A DNA stretch of 64,000 nucleotides, taken from assembly GCF_001605885.1 (NCBI RefSeq), contig NZ_LRPE01000005.1, positions 29,064-93,063 of the forward strand, given 5' to 3'. Every line of letters begins with the position of its first letter. The first letter of the stretch is position 1. The notes beneath the pieces were generated by a model, which did no database searches, had not been told where the DNA came from, and worked only from the letters and a program-made list of their open reading frames with translations. Both the position numbers and the translations under genes were made by a program. The DNA is from Acinetobacter lactucae. Lineage in GTDB: Bacteria > Pseudomonadota > Gammaproteobacteria > Pseudomonadales > Moraxellaceae. Below, one piece after another: positions 45,896 to 54,699 of this stretch.

Positions 45896-46378
45896 TTAAT
45901 CCACTTTCCGTTGGATTGCTTTAATAATTACATCTAAATCAAATCCTCTATACTGTAAAAATCTCATTTGTTTTGCTTTCAGTTTGGGATCTTTTTCTAC
46001 TTCTTCACCAAACTTCTTCACTTTAAGCTGATAAGCCTGTTCTACCCAATCAATATTATGAATTTCGTCTGCGATTAAATCATTTTCGATTTGTTTTATT
46101 TTTAAAGCTTGTTTAATACGTTTTGGGCCTTTACCTTTTCGAATTTGGCTAGCCAATGTTAGTTCTGCAACGCGTTGGTCGCTTTGATAGTTTTGTTTAG
46201 ATAATTCTTCAACAAGCTGCTTAACCTCTTCTGGGTTTTGTGCATAACGATTTAATTTTTCGGTAAGTTCTGCTTTTGAATAATCTCGACGAGTCAATAA
46301 TGCGAAAGCATAGGAACGCAAACGCTGACCTGTAAGCAAAGCGCGTTGTTGAGACTGTTCTTCTGATCTTTTGAACAT
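45896..46378 (-). CDS. recX: Regulatory protein RecX
   Basis: Small helical modulator that caps and limits RecA filaments. Its 160 residues carry the RecX repeats: AFALLTRRDYSKAELTEKLNRYA near 27, VAELTLASQIRKGKGPKRIKQALK near 80, and MRFLQYRGFDLDVI at the end. It follows recA on the same strand, after a hairpin that probably lowers its expression. Confidence 0.93.
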   Translation of the reverse strand: MFKRSEEQSQQRALLTGQRLRSYAFALLTRRDYSKAELTEKLNRYAQNPEEVKQLVEELSKQNYQSDQRVAELTLASQIRKGKGPKRIKQALKIKQIENDLIADEIHNIDWVEQAYQLKVKKFGEEVEKDPKLKAKQMRFLQYRGFDLDVIIKAIQRKVD

Positions 46379-46393
46379 ATTAAGATTTCCTTG

Positions 46394-46420
46394 TAAAAAA
46401 CGCCCCGAAGGGCGTTTTTA
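46394..46420 (-). terminator. Terminator between recA and recX
   Basis: AAAAACGCCC / GGGCGTTTTT, ten pairs with a four-base loop; on the minus strand it is followed by TTTTTTAC. Read-through would be needed for recX unless recX has its own promoter. Confidence 0.88.
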
Positions 46421-46440
46421 AGACTAATGAGCGATAATGA

Positions 46441-47487
46441 TTAAGACTCTAATAGAAGATCTTCTTCTTCCTCTTCGACCTGTACAGCGCCATTAGTGCC
46501 CGTAGTTAATAATTGTTCACGGATAACTTTTTCAATCTCTCCAGCCATTTGAGGGTTTTCTTCGAAGTGGCGGATAACGTTATTTTTACCTTGACCAATT
46601 TTATTGCCTTGATACGAATACCAAGCACCTGCTTTTTGCACGATATCTTGTTGTACAGCTAAATCTACCAGTTCGCCAAGCTGGTTTGTACCTTTACCGT
46701 ATAAGATTTGGAAAATAGCTTCTTTGAAAGGAGGAGCCATTTTGTTTTTAACAACTTTAACTCGAGTTTCAGAGCCGATGATTTCATCACCTTCTTTGAC
46801 TTGACCAATACGGCGGATATCTAAACGTACAGAAGCATAGAACTTCAATGCGTTACCACCAGTCGTAGTCTCAGGGCTACCAAACATTACACCAATTTTC
46901 ATACGGATCTGGTTAATGAAAATAACCATACAGTTTGAGCGTTTAGCATTACCCGTAATTTTACGTAGTGCCTGACTCATTAAACGAGCTTGTAAGCCCA
47001 TGTGAGAGTCGCCCATTTCGCCTTCAATTTCTGCTTTAGGAGTAAGTGCAGCAACTGAGTCGACAACGATTAAATCAATTGCGCCAGAGCGAACTAGCAT
47101 GTCTGCAATTTCAAGAGCTTGTTCACCGTTGTCAGGTTGCGATACAAGTAGGTTGTCAATGTCTACACCGAGTTTACGTGCATATTGTGGATCTAATGCG
47201 TGCTCTGCATCGATAAATGCACAAGTACCACCAGCTTTTTGACATTGTGCAATCGCTTGGAGAGTCATTGTGGTTTTACCAGAAGATTCTGGACCATAAA
47301 TCTCAACGATACGACCTTTCGGTAAACCGCCAATCCCCAATGCAATATCTAAAGTCAACGAACCTGTAGATACAGCTTCAACTGCTTGAACAGTGTTGTC
47401 ACCGAGACGCATCACCGTATTTTTGCCAAATTGTTTCTCAATTTGACTTAGCGCGGCTTGTAATGCTTTGCTTTTATTCTCATCCAT
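46441..47487 (-). CDS. recA: Recombinase RecA
   Basis: ATP-dependent strand-exchange protein for homologous recombination and the DNA-damage response. Its 348 residues show the Walker [10 protein letters not shown] near residue 66, [10 protein letters not shown] as Walker B, loop 2 near [22 protein letters not shown], and an acidic C-terminal tail ([13 protein letters not shown]). No LexA-type operator was recognised in the 145-base upstream spacer, in line with the absence of classical LexA in Acinetobacter. Confidence 0.97.
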   Translation of the reverse strand: MDENKSKALQAALSQIEKQFGKNTVMRLGDNTVQAVEAVSTGSLTLDIALGIGGLPKGRIVEIYGPESSGKTTMTLQAIAQCQKAGGTCAFIDAEHALDPQYARKLGVDIDNLLVSQPDNGEQALEIADMLVRSGAIDLIVVDSVAALTPKAEIEGEMGDSHMGLQARLMSQALRKITGNAKRSNCMVIFINQIRMKIGVMFGSPETTTGGNALKFYASVRLDIRRIGQVKEGDEIIGSETRVKVVKNKMAPPFKEAIFQILYGKGTNQLGELVDLAVQQDIVQKAGAWYSYQGNKIGQGKNNVIRHFEENPQMAGEIEKVIREQLLTTGTNGAVQVEEEEEDLLLES

Positions 47488-47632
47488 CTCAAAAACCTCA
47501 ATACTCTAAGTTCATCACGTTTAACCCAAGTGGATGCATTGAATCTCAACTTGTTTCACAGGGCTAATAGTGACAGATTTTTTCTATAGCTTCTATGTGT
47601 TGTCTGTGTGTGTGCGACACAACTCGACGTTT

Positions 47633-48061
47633 TTATTCATCACCATACGACCAGTGTTGATCATTGTCCTGTTTAAACCGATTAATCTGTCTACGATCCT
47701 TTTTACTCGGTCTATGATCAGGTCGAGCAAGATTATGCAATTTTCGTTGGGATGCAATCAACTCCCGTCTAGCAATACTCACTTCTGTTTCTTCATAAAG
47801 TTGCTGGGCAACTGGTGCTGGACCACGTGTGTTCGAAAGTGCTTTTATTACTACGGTTTTTTTATCAAAACCTTGTTGAATAATAAGTTCCATTCCAACA
47901 CGAATTTCTTTGGAAACTTTTACACGCTCATTATTGTGATGTACTTTACCTCCTTCGATCGCAGCTTTAGCAATTGAACGAGTTTTAAAAAAACGAGCAG
48001 CCCATAACCATTTGTCGACACGCATGGTCTCTACAGCATCGTTTTCAAGCAATTTTGACAT
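47633..48061 (-). CDS. hslR: S4-domain RNA-binding heat-shock protein Hsp15
   Basis: Binds stalled 50S subunits carrying nascent chains. Its 142 residues hold an S4 domain (about 12-75: MRVDKWLWAARFFKTRSIAKAAIEGGKV), then a very basic tail (LHNLARPDHRPSKKDRRQINRFKQ), typical of HslR. ATG 48061 suits the AAAGGA site, with ATG 48064 just before it as the alternative. It overlaps the HAD gene upstream by 17 bases; the same pairing occurs in enterics (yrfG-hslR). Confidence 0.9.
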   Translation of the reverse strand: MSKLLENDAVETMRVDKWLWAARFFKTRSIAKAAIEGGKVHHNNERVKVSKEIRVGMELIIQQGFDKKTVVIKALSNTRGPAPVAQQLYEETEVSIARRELIASQRKLHNLARPDHRPSKKDRRQINRFKQDNDQHWSYGDE

Positions 48062-48731
48062 CATTATCCTTTCTATCAATTTGATTCAATATAGACAGTA
48101 ATTCAGTTAGTCGATCTAGCGCTTTATATTCTAAATCTTCATGCTTTCTTACATCCTTTAGACTTGAGGGCTGCAAGATAGTAAACAAGTGCTTGATACC
48201 AAATTTTTCCGCTGTTTTTAGTACAGGAGCTGTATCATCAATAAAAAATGTTGAGTCTGGATCGAAAGCATGCAATTTTTGGAGCTCTTGCCAAAAATGA
48301 ATATCTTCTTTTGCATAACCAATTTGTTCACTCGATACGATTACGTCAAAGAAGTGTTCAATTGCAACATTATTGAGCTTTAACCGTAAGCTTGCACGGT
48401 CAGCATTTGTAACTAACCAACAATTATATCCTTGTTCTTTCAGTTCCTGCAGAAGCTCAATACAACCAGAGCGAGCTTGAATTTTTGTCTGAAACTCTTG
48501 CTGTAATTTGAGTACATCAACGCCTACAGTTTTAGTCCAATAAGCTGATGAATACCAAACAAGTGTATGTCTATGTGATTGATAAAACTGATAGAGTGTT
48601 TTTTGGCTCTGGGCGAGTGGGAGTTGATGTATCTCTGCATGTCGCTTAGGAAGGCATTCATTCCAAATAAAATCATCAAAAGCGAGATCTAATAGCGTAC
48701 CATCCATGTCAAACATTACGATTTTAGACAT
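48045..48731 (-). CDS. HAD-superfamily hydrolase, YrfG-like nucleotidase
   Basis: A 228-residue haloacid-dehalogenase-like phosphatase. Motif I is DMDGTLLDL near residue 8, motif II the LVTNAD threonine, motif III a lysine near YAKEDIHFW, and motif IV FIDDTAPVL. The large insertion after motif I gives a cap domain of the HAD-IA type. Placement directly before hslR matches E. coli yrfG, a GMP/IMP nucleotidase, so that role is the best guess. Confidence 0.87.
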   Translation of the reverse strand: MSKIVMFDMDGTLLDLAFDDFIWNECLPKRHAEIHQLPLAQSQKTLYQFYQSHRHTLVWYSSAYWTKTVGVDVLKLQQEFQTKIQARSGCIELLQELKEQGYNCWLVTNADRASLRLKLNNVAIEHFFDVIVSSEQIGYAKEDIHFWQELQKLHAFDPDSTFFIDDTAPVLKTAEKFGIKHLFTILQPSSLKDVRKHEDLEYKALDRLTELLSILNQIDRKDNDVKIA

Positions 48732-49104
48732 ATCTAAATATCTCCAAAATCATTTAAAGCAAATTTTTTAAGACACATCTATCATATATCCTTTTTAAAA
48801 TCATTAATTAAAGAAACTTTGAGATATAAAATTAATTTAAAACTCCACCCCTTAATTCTTTCAAAAGGTGTTTTGATTAATGTGATGGGGGAGGAGAATA
48901 AGTGATTTGAAAATTATAGCGTGTAATTTTGCAAAACAAAAAACAATAATAAGTGCTTTTTGGTGGATAACTTTTCCTGTTTTTGAAGTAAAAAAAGGTA
49001 GCCCAGGTTTTATAATTAAGAAATCTTAAAAGCCATCTGTATTTATGGTTAATTTTGCTTACATAGGATACGTATTGACATACATTTTATAAATTGAAGG
49101 ATAC
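48732..49104. other. Gene-free AT-rich spacer
   Basis: About 370 bases. TTGACA at 49075-49080 followed 19 bases later by GATACT is a possible promoter for the gene at 49105/49156. A GGGGGAGGAG purine run at 48891-48900 has no open frame behind it. Nothing else is recognised. Confidence 0.4.
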
Positions 49105-49449
49105 TTGTTTAAAGTTATATTGAAAATTACCCCTAATAAGAAATTAGAGAAAGCAATGAAAATTGGATTTATTGGCGGAGCCAATGACGGTATTGTAATC
49201 AATGCTGCCGATGGCCTTGATACTTATAAGCTTGAATGGCATTACAAAGCAGAAAAGCACTGTGAATCGCAGCCAACATTAGGTCTTAATGGGCCTGAGT
49301 ATGATTACTACAACCTATTAATACTTAGAAAAAATAAAGAGGCTAAACTCTTTTATGTACTTACTACAATGGGAAAAGAGGATATCGCAAGTAAAATCCA
49401 TGAGTATTGGGAGTGTTCTACATCTGTTGGCTATGATTTCGATGATTAA
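49105..49449 (+). CDS. Hypothetical protein, 97-114 residues
   Basis: Unrecognised small soluble protein. The long form starts at TTG 49105 with AAGGA only three bases before it. The short form starts at ATG 49156 (97 residues, beginning MKIGFIGGANDGIV) and would fit if TTGACA at 49075 is the -35. It ends with an acidic DFDD tail. The TYKLEWHYKAEKH and YYNLLILRKNKEAKLFYVL stretches suggest a beta-rich fold. Its position beside a GNAT gene gives no clue to function. Confidence 0.6.
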   Translation: MFKVILKITPNKKLEKAMKIGFIGGANDGIVINAADGLDTYKLEWHYKAEKHCESQPTLGLNGPEYDYYNLLILRKNKEAKLFYVLTTMGKEDIASKIHEYWECSTSVGYDFDD

Positions 49450-49486
49450 GAAAATATTTATTAATAATTTAAAATTTTGACTTTAA

Positions 49487-50023
49487 TCAAAAATTAGATG
49501 AAGAGCTTGTAATTTCATATAACACATGTGCTTTTAATTGGTGATGGAGAGGAACTTTGGGATGATCAAAGTTTTTAACTTTTTGCATTCCAAGTCTTTC
49601 CATGACAGCTTGAGAGGGTGTATTTATGTTAGCGGTAAATGAAACGATCTTATCTAAATTCAGTACATTAAAACCATAGTCTAAAGCCGATTTTGCTCCT
49701 TCAGTTGCGTAACCTTGTTTCCAGAATTCTTTTGCAAGTCGCCACCCAATTTCCACACATGGAGAGAAGTCAAATTGTTCAGGTTGGCTATGTAAACCAA
49801 TAAACCCGATAAATTGATGGGTTTCTTTTAATTCTACTGCCCAGAAGCCCCAACCATTTTCATTAATGAGAGATGAAATTTTTTGGATTAAATTATGGCT
49901 TTCTTGAGGTGTTAATAGATTTGGGAAAAATTGCATAACATCTTGATCTAAGCCCATTGTTATAAAAGGCTCGACATCACTTTCTTTCCACTGTCTTAAA
50001 ATTAAGCGCTGAGTTTCGATCAT
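49487..50023 (-). CDS. GNAT-family N-acetyltransferase (RimJ/RimL type)
   Basis: A 178-residue protein that begins IETQRLILRQWKESD, as RimJ/RimL-like acetyltransferases do. The central strands are WGFWAVELKETHQFIGFIGL and VEIGWRLAKEFWKQGYATEGAKSALDYGF, the last being the acetyl-CoA loop. A helix with VMERLGMQKV closes the fold. The substrate is unknown; related proteins modify protein N-termini or small amines. It lies next to the kyn regulator on the same strand but separated by 30 bases. Confidence 0.87.
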   Translation of the reverse strand: MIETQRLILRQWKESDVEPFITMGLDQDVMQFFPNLLTPQESHNLIQKISSLINENGWGFWAVELKETHQFIGFIGLHSQPEQFDFSPCVEIGWRLAKEFWKQGYATEGAKSALDYGFNVLNLDKIVSFTANINTPSQAVMERLGMQKVKNFDHPKVPLHHQLKAHVLYEITSSSSNF

Positions 50024-50053
50024 GAGATAGCTCTTTAATTGAAAATGAAGGTG

Positions 50054-50503
50054 TCAAAGTGGTTTTTGTACAATCTTTTGTAAAATGATCTTGGAATTAA
50101 TGCTCACAACACCTTTTATTTTATTTAAGGTATTAATGACGAAATGAGAAAAAGAACTCAAATCTTTGGTCGCAACGTGTAAAACATAATTAGATTCGCC
50201 AGTAATAATATATGCATTAATGACTTCATCAAAATTTTTGATCTGACTTAAAAAGAAGTTGTGATCATTTTCTGTGAGTTGGGCAAGTTTTATTTCGACG
50301 ATTGCCTCAATTTTTATGCCTAGTTTTTCATAATTAACTTTTGCTTGATATTTTTCAATTACACCATTGCTTTCTAAAATTTTAACTCGCCTATGACAAG
50401 CTGAAGCCGAAAGGTTAACGAGATCGGCCAGTTCTTGGTTACTTAACCGAGCATTATCTTGTAAATACTTCAGAATTTTTAGGTCTATTGCATCTACATT
50501 CAT
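50054..50503 (-). CDS. Lrp/AsnC-family regulator of the kynurenine genes
   Basis: A 149-residue feast/famine regulator. It has an N-terminal helix-turn-helix (LKILKYLQDNARLSNQELADLVNLSASACHRRVK) and a C-terminal RAM ligand domain (about 65-145). It diverges from kynU with 147 bases between, and the same pairing of an Lrp-type regulator (KynR) with kyn genes is known in other proteobacteria. I infer that it responds to kynurenine and controls the operon. Confidence 0.87.
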   Translation of the reverse strand: MNVDAIDLKILKYLQDNARLSNQELADLVNLSASACHRRVKILESNGVIEKYQAKVNYEKLGIKIEAIVEIKLAQLTENDHNFFLSQIKNFDEVINAYIITGESNYVLHVATKDLSSFSHFVINTLNKIKGVVSINSKIILQKIVQKPL

Positions 50504-50650
50504 TTTCGAATTTCATCCATGTTTTTTAATTTTAATTCGAATTTTATACGAAAATAGCAAATTTTAATCAAATATTATCGAATAAATCGAAAGAATTGGC
50601 GTGATAAAATTCAAATACAAAGGAAATGTTGAAAATAGGTGAAATAACAA
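50504..50650. promoter_or_regulatory. Divergent control region of the Lrp-type regulator and kynU
   Basis: Very AT-rich spacer with repeated TTCGAA/ATCGAA-like words: TTCGAA at 50504 and again at 50533, ATCGAATAAATCGAA at 50578-50592, and TATACGAA near 50543. Lrp-family sites are degenerate AT-rich palindromes, so these may be the operators. No clear -10/-35 pair could be fixed. Confidence 0.35.
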
Positions 50651-51901
50651 ATGATTACTCACGAACAATGCCTCTATTGGGATCAGGAAGATGAACTCAA
50701 AAAGTTTAAAGACGAATTTGCACTACCAGAAAATGTCATTTATTTAGATGGTAATTCTTTGGGTGCAAGACCAAAAAAATCATTAGAGGTTGCTCAGCAC
50801 ATTATTGCAAAAGAGTGGGGTGAGGACCTCATTAATAGTTGGAATAAAGCAGATTGGTGGGGACTACCGACTAGACTCGGAGATAAAGTCGCGCAGCTTA
50901 TCGGTGCTGAAAAAGGTGAAGTCGTTATTTCAGACTCAACGACCCTAAATTTATTCAAAGTTTTATCAGCAGCGGTAAAAATTCAAGCTGAAAAATTTCC
51001 GGAACGTAAAATTATTGTTGCAGAAAAAGATGCCTTTCCAACCGATATTTATATTATTGAAGGCTTTATAGACTTGATTCATCAGGGCTATCAAATTGAA
51101 TTGATTGATGGTGCGGATGATTTATCTCGTGTTTTAGCAAAAGATGTGGCGGTAGTTGTTCTTTCTCATGTGAATTATCGGACTGGATATTTCTATGATA
51201 TGGAATTTATTAATCAACAAATTCACGCTAAAGATGCTTTGATTATTTGGGATTTATGTCACTCAGTTGGTGCGGTGCCTATGGATCTTAATCAGAGTAA
51301 TAGTGATTTTGCCATCGGTTGTACTTACAAATACTTAAACGGCGGCCCAGGTTCTCCAGCATTGTTATGGGTAAATCGAAAGCATCGTGATCAGTTCTGG
51401 CAACCTTTATCAGGCTGGTGGGGGCATAAAAAACCATTTGATATGGCTCAGCACTATGAACCAGCTAACAGCATTCGTCGTTATTTGTGTGGAACTCAAC
51501 CTATCATTTCGATGAGTCTAATCGAATGTGGTATCGATATTTTCTTACAAGCTGAGATGCAACAAATACGCGATAAATCACTCAAATTAACTGATTTGTT
51601 TATTCAACTTGTTCAACAAGAATGTGCTCAGTTTGGCTTTGAACTCATTACTCCTTTAAACCATAAATATCGTGGCAGTCATGTCAGTTATAGACATGAG
51701 TTTGGCTATGAAATTATTCAGGCGCTTATTGCTCGTGGTGTGATTGGGGATTACCGAGAGCCAGAAGTATTACGTTTTGGAATTACACCTTTATATCTAG
51801 GATTTGAAGATATCTGGAATGCCGTACAACAACTTAAGCAAATTATGCTGAATAGTGAATGGAAAAATGATCGTTATCTAGTGCGTAGTGAAGTGACCTG
51901 A
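50651..51901 (+). CDS. kynU: Kynureninase
   Basis: PLP enzyme cleaving kynurenine to anthranilate and alanine in tryptophan breakdown. Its 416 residues show the family landmarks: YLDGNSLGARPK, WNKADWWGLPTRLG, STTLNLFKVL, and IIWDLCHSVGAVPMDL. The PLP lysine is in GCTYKYLNGGPGSPA. It is first in an operon with a permease and a formamidase, divergent from the Lrp-type regulator. Confidence 0.95.
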   Translation: MITHEQCLYWDQEDELKKFKDEFALPENVIYLDGNSLGARPKKSLEVAQHIIAKEWGEDLINSWNKADWWGLPTRLGDKVAQLIGAEKGEVVISDSTTLNLFKVLSAAVKIQAEKFPERKIIVAEKDAFPTDIYIIEGFIDLIHQGYQIELIDGADDLSRVLAKDVAVVVLSHVNYRTGYFYDMEFINQQIHAKDALIIWDLCHSVGAVPMDLNQSNSDFAIGCTYKYLNGGPGSPALLWVNRKHRDQFWQPLSGWWGHKKPFDMAQHYEPANSIRRYLCGTQPIISMSLIECGIDIFLQAEMQQIRDKSLKLTDLFIQLVQQECAQFGFELITPLNHKYRGSHVSYRHEFGYEIIQALIARGVIGDYREPEVLRFGITPLYLGFEDIWNAVQQLKQIMLNSEWKNDRYLVRSEVT

Positions 51902-51941
51902 TCGTTAAAGATCAACATTAGAAAAATGGCTAGGAGGGCCT

Positions 51942-53348
51942 ATGAGCAGTTTTGATGAAATACAAAATCGAGAAGCTGGTTTACATAAAAAATTATCCGC
52001 AAAACAGATGGGAATGATTGCAATTGGTGGAGCGATTGGCACAGGGCTGTTCATGGGAAGCAAGTTTGCAATTAGCTTTGCTGGCCCTGCAGTCATTGTG
52101 AGTTATGCTATTGGTGGCTTAATCGCATTTGCTATTATGGCTTGTTTGGCTGAGATGACAGTTCAGCATCCTACGTCAGGCTCATTTGGAGCATATGCTG
52201 AGCATTATGTAAGTCCTCTTGCTGGGTTTTTAGTCCGTTATTGTTATTGGGCATGTATTGTATTAGCGGTCGGTACAGAAATTACAGCAGTTGCTGACTA
52301 TATGAAATTATGGTTTCCAAGTGTAGGTTCTTGGATTTGGATTGCCTTTTTCTCCCTAACTTTACTTGTTGTTAATGCATATAGCGTTAAAGCTTTTGGA
52401 TTGGTTGAATATTGGTTTTCAACTATAAAAGTCTTTGCAATTATTGTATTTATTCTTTTAGCAATTGGTATTTTGACTCAAAGTCGTGGAGGAACAGAAC
52501 AGGTTCTCTCTAATTTAACCGAGCATGGAGGCTTTTTCCCTCATGGTTTTAGTGGAGTCTGGATTGGGGTAATCATTTCAATATTTAGTTATTTAAGTAT
52601 TGAAATGATCGCTGTTGCGGCTGGTGAGGCTAAAGATCCGGAAAGAGCTGTTAAGAAAGCGTTTAAAAGTACTGCAATTCGCTTAATCCTATTTTATTTA
52701 TTGTCTTTATTTCTCATTGTGGCACTTGTTCCTTGGACAACTTTAATTGGAGCCGATGCGACCAGCCCTTTTGTGATGGTAATGAAAATTGTAGGTATTC
52801 CATATGCTGACAGTATTTTAAATTTTATTGTAATTGTCGCGGCCCTATCAGCTATGAATAGTATGCTGTATATCTCAACACGTATGCTATTTAGCTTGTC
52901 ACGAGCAGGTGATGCACCAAAACTATTTGGTCGTATTAGTCACAATGGCGTACCAATTAATGCGTTGTTATTGTCAGCTGTTGGTATTGGTATCGCGAGT
53001 ATTGTTTATACCATTAATCCGAGCTCTGCTTTCCCGATCATGATTGCTTTATCTATGTTTGGGGCGTTGTTCACTTGGGGCAGTATTTTTGTTACCCATA
53101 TGTGTTTTAGAAGGCACATGGCACGGAAAGGACAGAAATTAAAATTTAAGGTTCCAGCGATCCAATTAATTTCACTGTTGGGATTAATCGCAATTTTAAG
53201 TATCACAGTCACCACATGGTTTACCAATGAATTCAAGTCAACTCTACAGTTTGGAGTGCCATTAGTTGTTGTGCTTACGTTTTTCTATTATTTAAAACGC
53301 TCGTCAACCAAGCTTGCTTTAAATGCTCATGAAGAATCGTTGAAGTAA
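51942..53348 (+). CDS. APC-family amino acid permease
   Basis: A 468-residue, 12-segment amino acid:proton symporter of the AroP/ProY group: AIGGAIGTGLFMGSKFAISFAGP in the first helix and the PTSGSFGAYAEHYVSPLAGF loop. AGGAGG lies before the ATG. It lies between kynU and the formamidase, so tryptophan or kynurenine is the likely cargo, by inference. Confidence 0.9.
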   Translation: MSSFDEIQNREAGLHKKLSAKQMGMIAIGGAIGTGLFMGSKFAISFAGPAVIVSYAIGGLIAFAIMACLAEMTVQHPTSGSFGAYAEHYVSPLAGFLVRYCYWACIVLAVGTEITAVADYMKLWFPSVGSWIWIAFFSLTLLVVNAYSVKAFGLVEYWFSTIKVFAIIVFILLAIGILTQSRGGTEQVLSNLTEHGGFFPHGFSGVWIGVIISIFSYLSIEMIAVAAGEAKDPERAVKKAFKSTAIRLILFYLLSLFLIVALVPWTTLIGADATSPFVMVMKIVGIPYADSILNFIVIVAALSAMNSMLYISTRMLFSLSRAGDAPKLFGRISHNGVPINALLLSAVGIGIASIVYTINPSSAFPIMIALSMFGALFTWGSIFVTHMCFRRHMARKGQKLKFKVPAIQLISLLGLIAILSITVTTWFTNEFKSTLQFGVPLVVVLTFFYYLKRSSTKLALNAHEESLK

Positions 53349-53355
53349 TTGACCT

Positions 53356-54102
53356 ATGCGACCATATGATAATGCTAGAACTGTGGCGAATGAATATGAA
53401 ATATTGGCAGAATTTAAAAGAACAAGCTTATTGAGCTATCAAGAATTTACTCATATTGAAGATATCCAATATGGTACGCACTCACGGTCAACTTTAGATT
53501 TATTTCCATTAGAGCAAGCCAAAAAGACTGTTATTTTTATTCATGGTGGATATTGGCAATGGTGTGATAAATCAGATTTTGCATTCATCGTACCGTATGT
53601 TCTAGCAAAAGGAGTCCAGTGTGTTCTTTTAGAATATGATTTGGCACCACAAAGCAAAATTTCAGATATTTTTTCTCAAGTTAATCAAGCTCTCGATTTT
53701 ATTCGAGAGCAAGACTGGAGAACCGATGAGGTTGTTCTGGTTGGGCATTCGGCAGGAGCACATCTGGCTGCTTTGTCATTAGGCCATCCAATCATCTCTG
53801 AGATGGTGTTGTTAAGTGGAATTTATGATCTGGAGCCTATAAAAAGCACCCATTTAAATCAGGCTCTCAATCTTTCAAGTGAAGATATCTTAAAATACAG
53901 TCCTGTTCATCAGTCAAAACGAATTACTGCTCCATGTTCAATTTTATGTGGCGAACTTGAGCTCGAAGAGCTGAAATGGCAAAGCCAAAATTATTTTGAA
54001 ATGAAGAAAAGACAAGATCAGGATTTTGTTTGTTTCAAGCTTATTCCTGAAATTAACCATTATTCTATTTTAAAGCATTACTTTAATAATGTTTTAAATT
54101 AA
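53356..54102 (+). CDS. Kynurenine formamidase-like alpha/beta-hydrolase
   Basis: A 248-residue serine hydrolase with the HGGYWQWCDKSDF oxyanion segment characteristic of the eukaryote-type kynurenine formamidases, the nucleophile in VGHSAGAHLAAL near residue 137, and the histidine in EINHYSILKH near the end. It would hydrolyse N-formylkynurenine to kynurenine, feeding kynU. It begins seven bases after the permease. It is not the metal-dependent KynB type. The pathway entry enzyme, tryptophan dioxygenase, is absent from the window. Confidence 0.82.
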   Translation: MRPYDNARTVANEYEILAEFKRTSLLSYQEFTHIEDIQYGTHSRSTLDLFPLEQAKKTVIFIHGGYWQWCDKSDFAFIVPYVLAKGVQCVLLEYDLAPQSKISDIFSQVNQALDFIREQDWRTDEVVLVGHSAGAHLAALSLGHPIISEMVLLSGIYDLEPIKSTHLNQALNLSSEDILKYSPVHQSKRITAPCSILCGELELEELKWQSQNYFEMKKRQDQDFVCFKLIPEINHYSILKHYFNNVLN

Positions 54103-54207
54103 GTGTTTGAAATGGAATGTAATTGAGTAAAGATTAAACTTATTAGAAGATAAAATGTGAGATAAATCACAACTCAACCTAATTTTTATAAAAATTAAGT
54201 ATCCTTA

Positions 54208-54330
54208 TTGACCTGACTATAGAACTTAATTAGATTAAAAAGATAGTGCTTTCTCACTAAGCGGCAAAATGTTTAGCTGTTGTTTAGTTGAGTTTCAAGT
54301 CCGTAGCTTCCCAAGATGCGGACTTTTTTA
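54208..54330 (+). ncRNA. Candidate small RNA
   Basis: TTGACC (54208-54213) and TAGATT (54231-54236) with 17-base spacing form a plausible promoter. About 60 bases after the predicted start lies a rho-independent terminator: AAGTCCGTA (54297-54305), loop of 11, TGCGGACTT (54317-54325) and T6. The RNA would be about 85-90 nt. No open frame with a ribosome site is inside. The same hairpin could instead end the kyn operon, 195 bases upstream, so the RNA is unproven. Confidence 0.35.
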
Positions 54331-54654
54331 TTTGATTTTTAAAAACAATAAGATAAATCGAATTTTGTTCTTGAATATGGCGGTAATATCTATTTAATGA
54401 TTAATATGAGTTAATCACATAGCCCTCTGCCAAATAAGAAACAAACTAGTATTTGCTTTTCATTATTTAACTGGAATTATCATTTAATTAATAGATTATA
54501 TAAAATATATTTACCAAACTAACAAAGTGTGAGATTACACTCGGAACTTCATGAATTTGTCATATAGGTTAGATAAATTAAAAACAGAAAAATAAAAGAG
54601 AGAAGGCTATAGAACATAATTTAATAATATATAGCATCTGTAAATAAATGGTTT
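54331..54654. other. AT-rich spacer between the candidate small RNA and the next hairpin
   Basis: About 320 bases with no gene, repeat family or clear promoter that I can support. Confidence 0.4.
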
Positions 54655-54681
54655 AGTCGGCTCTTATGAGTTGGCTTTTTT
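54655..54681 (+). terminator. Terminator-like hairpin just before the phage-type gene
   Basis: AGTCGGCTC and GAGTTGGCT pair over nine positions (three G-T) with loop TTAT, then TTTTTT. It lies only 19 bases before the start at 54700, so it may end an upstream transcript or attenuate the gene. Confidence 0.5.
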
Positions 54682-54699
54682 ATTTTTAAAGGAGTGTTA

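Noticed and set aside
47539..47549. TTGA-ATC-TCAA palindrome upstream of recA
   Set aside because: Too short to claim an SOS-type operator; it does not match a LexA box, and the longer UmuDAb-type site was not recognised.
47570..47977. 135-residue plus-strand frame antisense to hslR
   Set aside because: It lies opposite a well-supported S4-domain gene, has no ribosome site, and its hydrophobic Phe/Thr-rich look is what the reverse of Lys/Glu-rich coding DNA gives.
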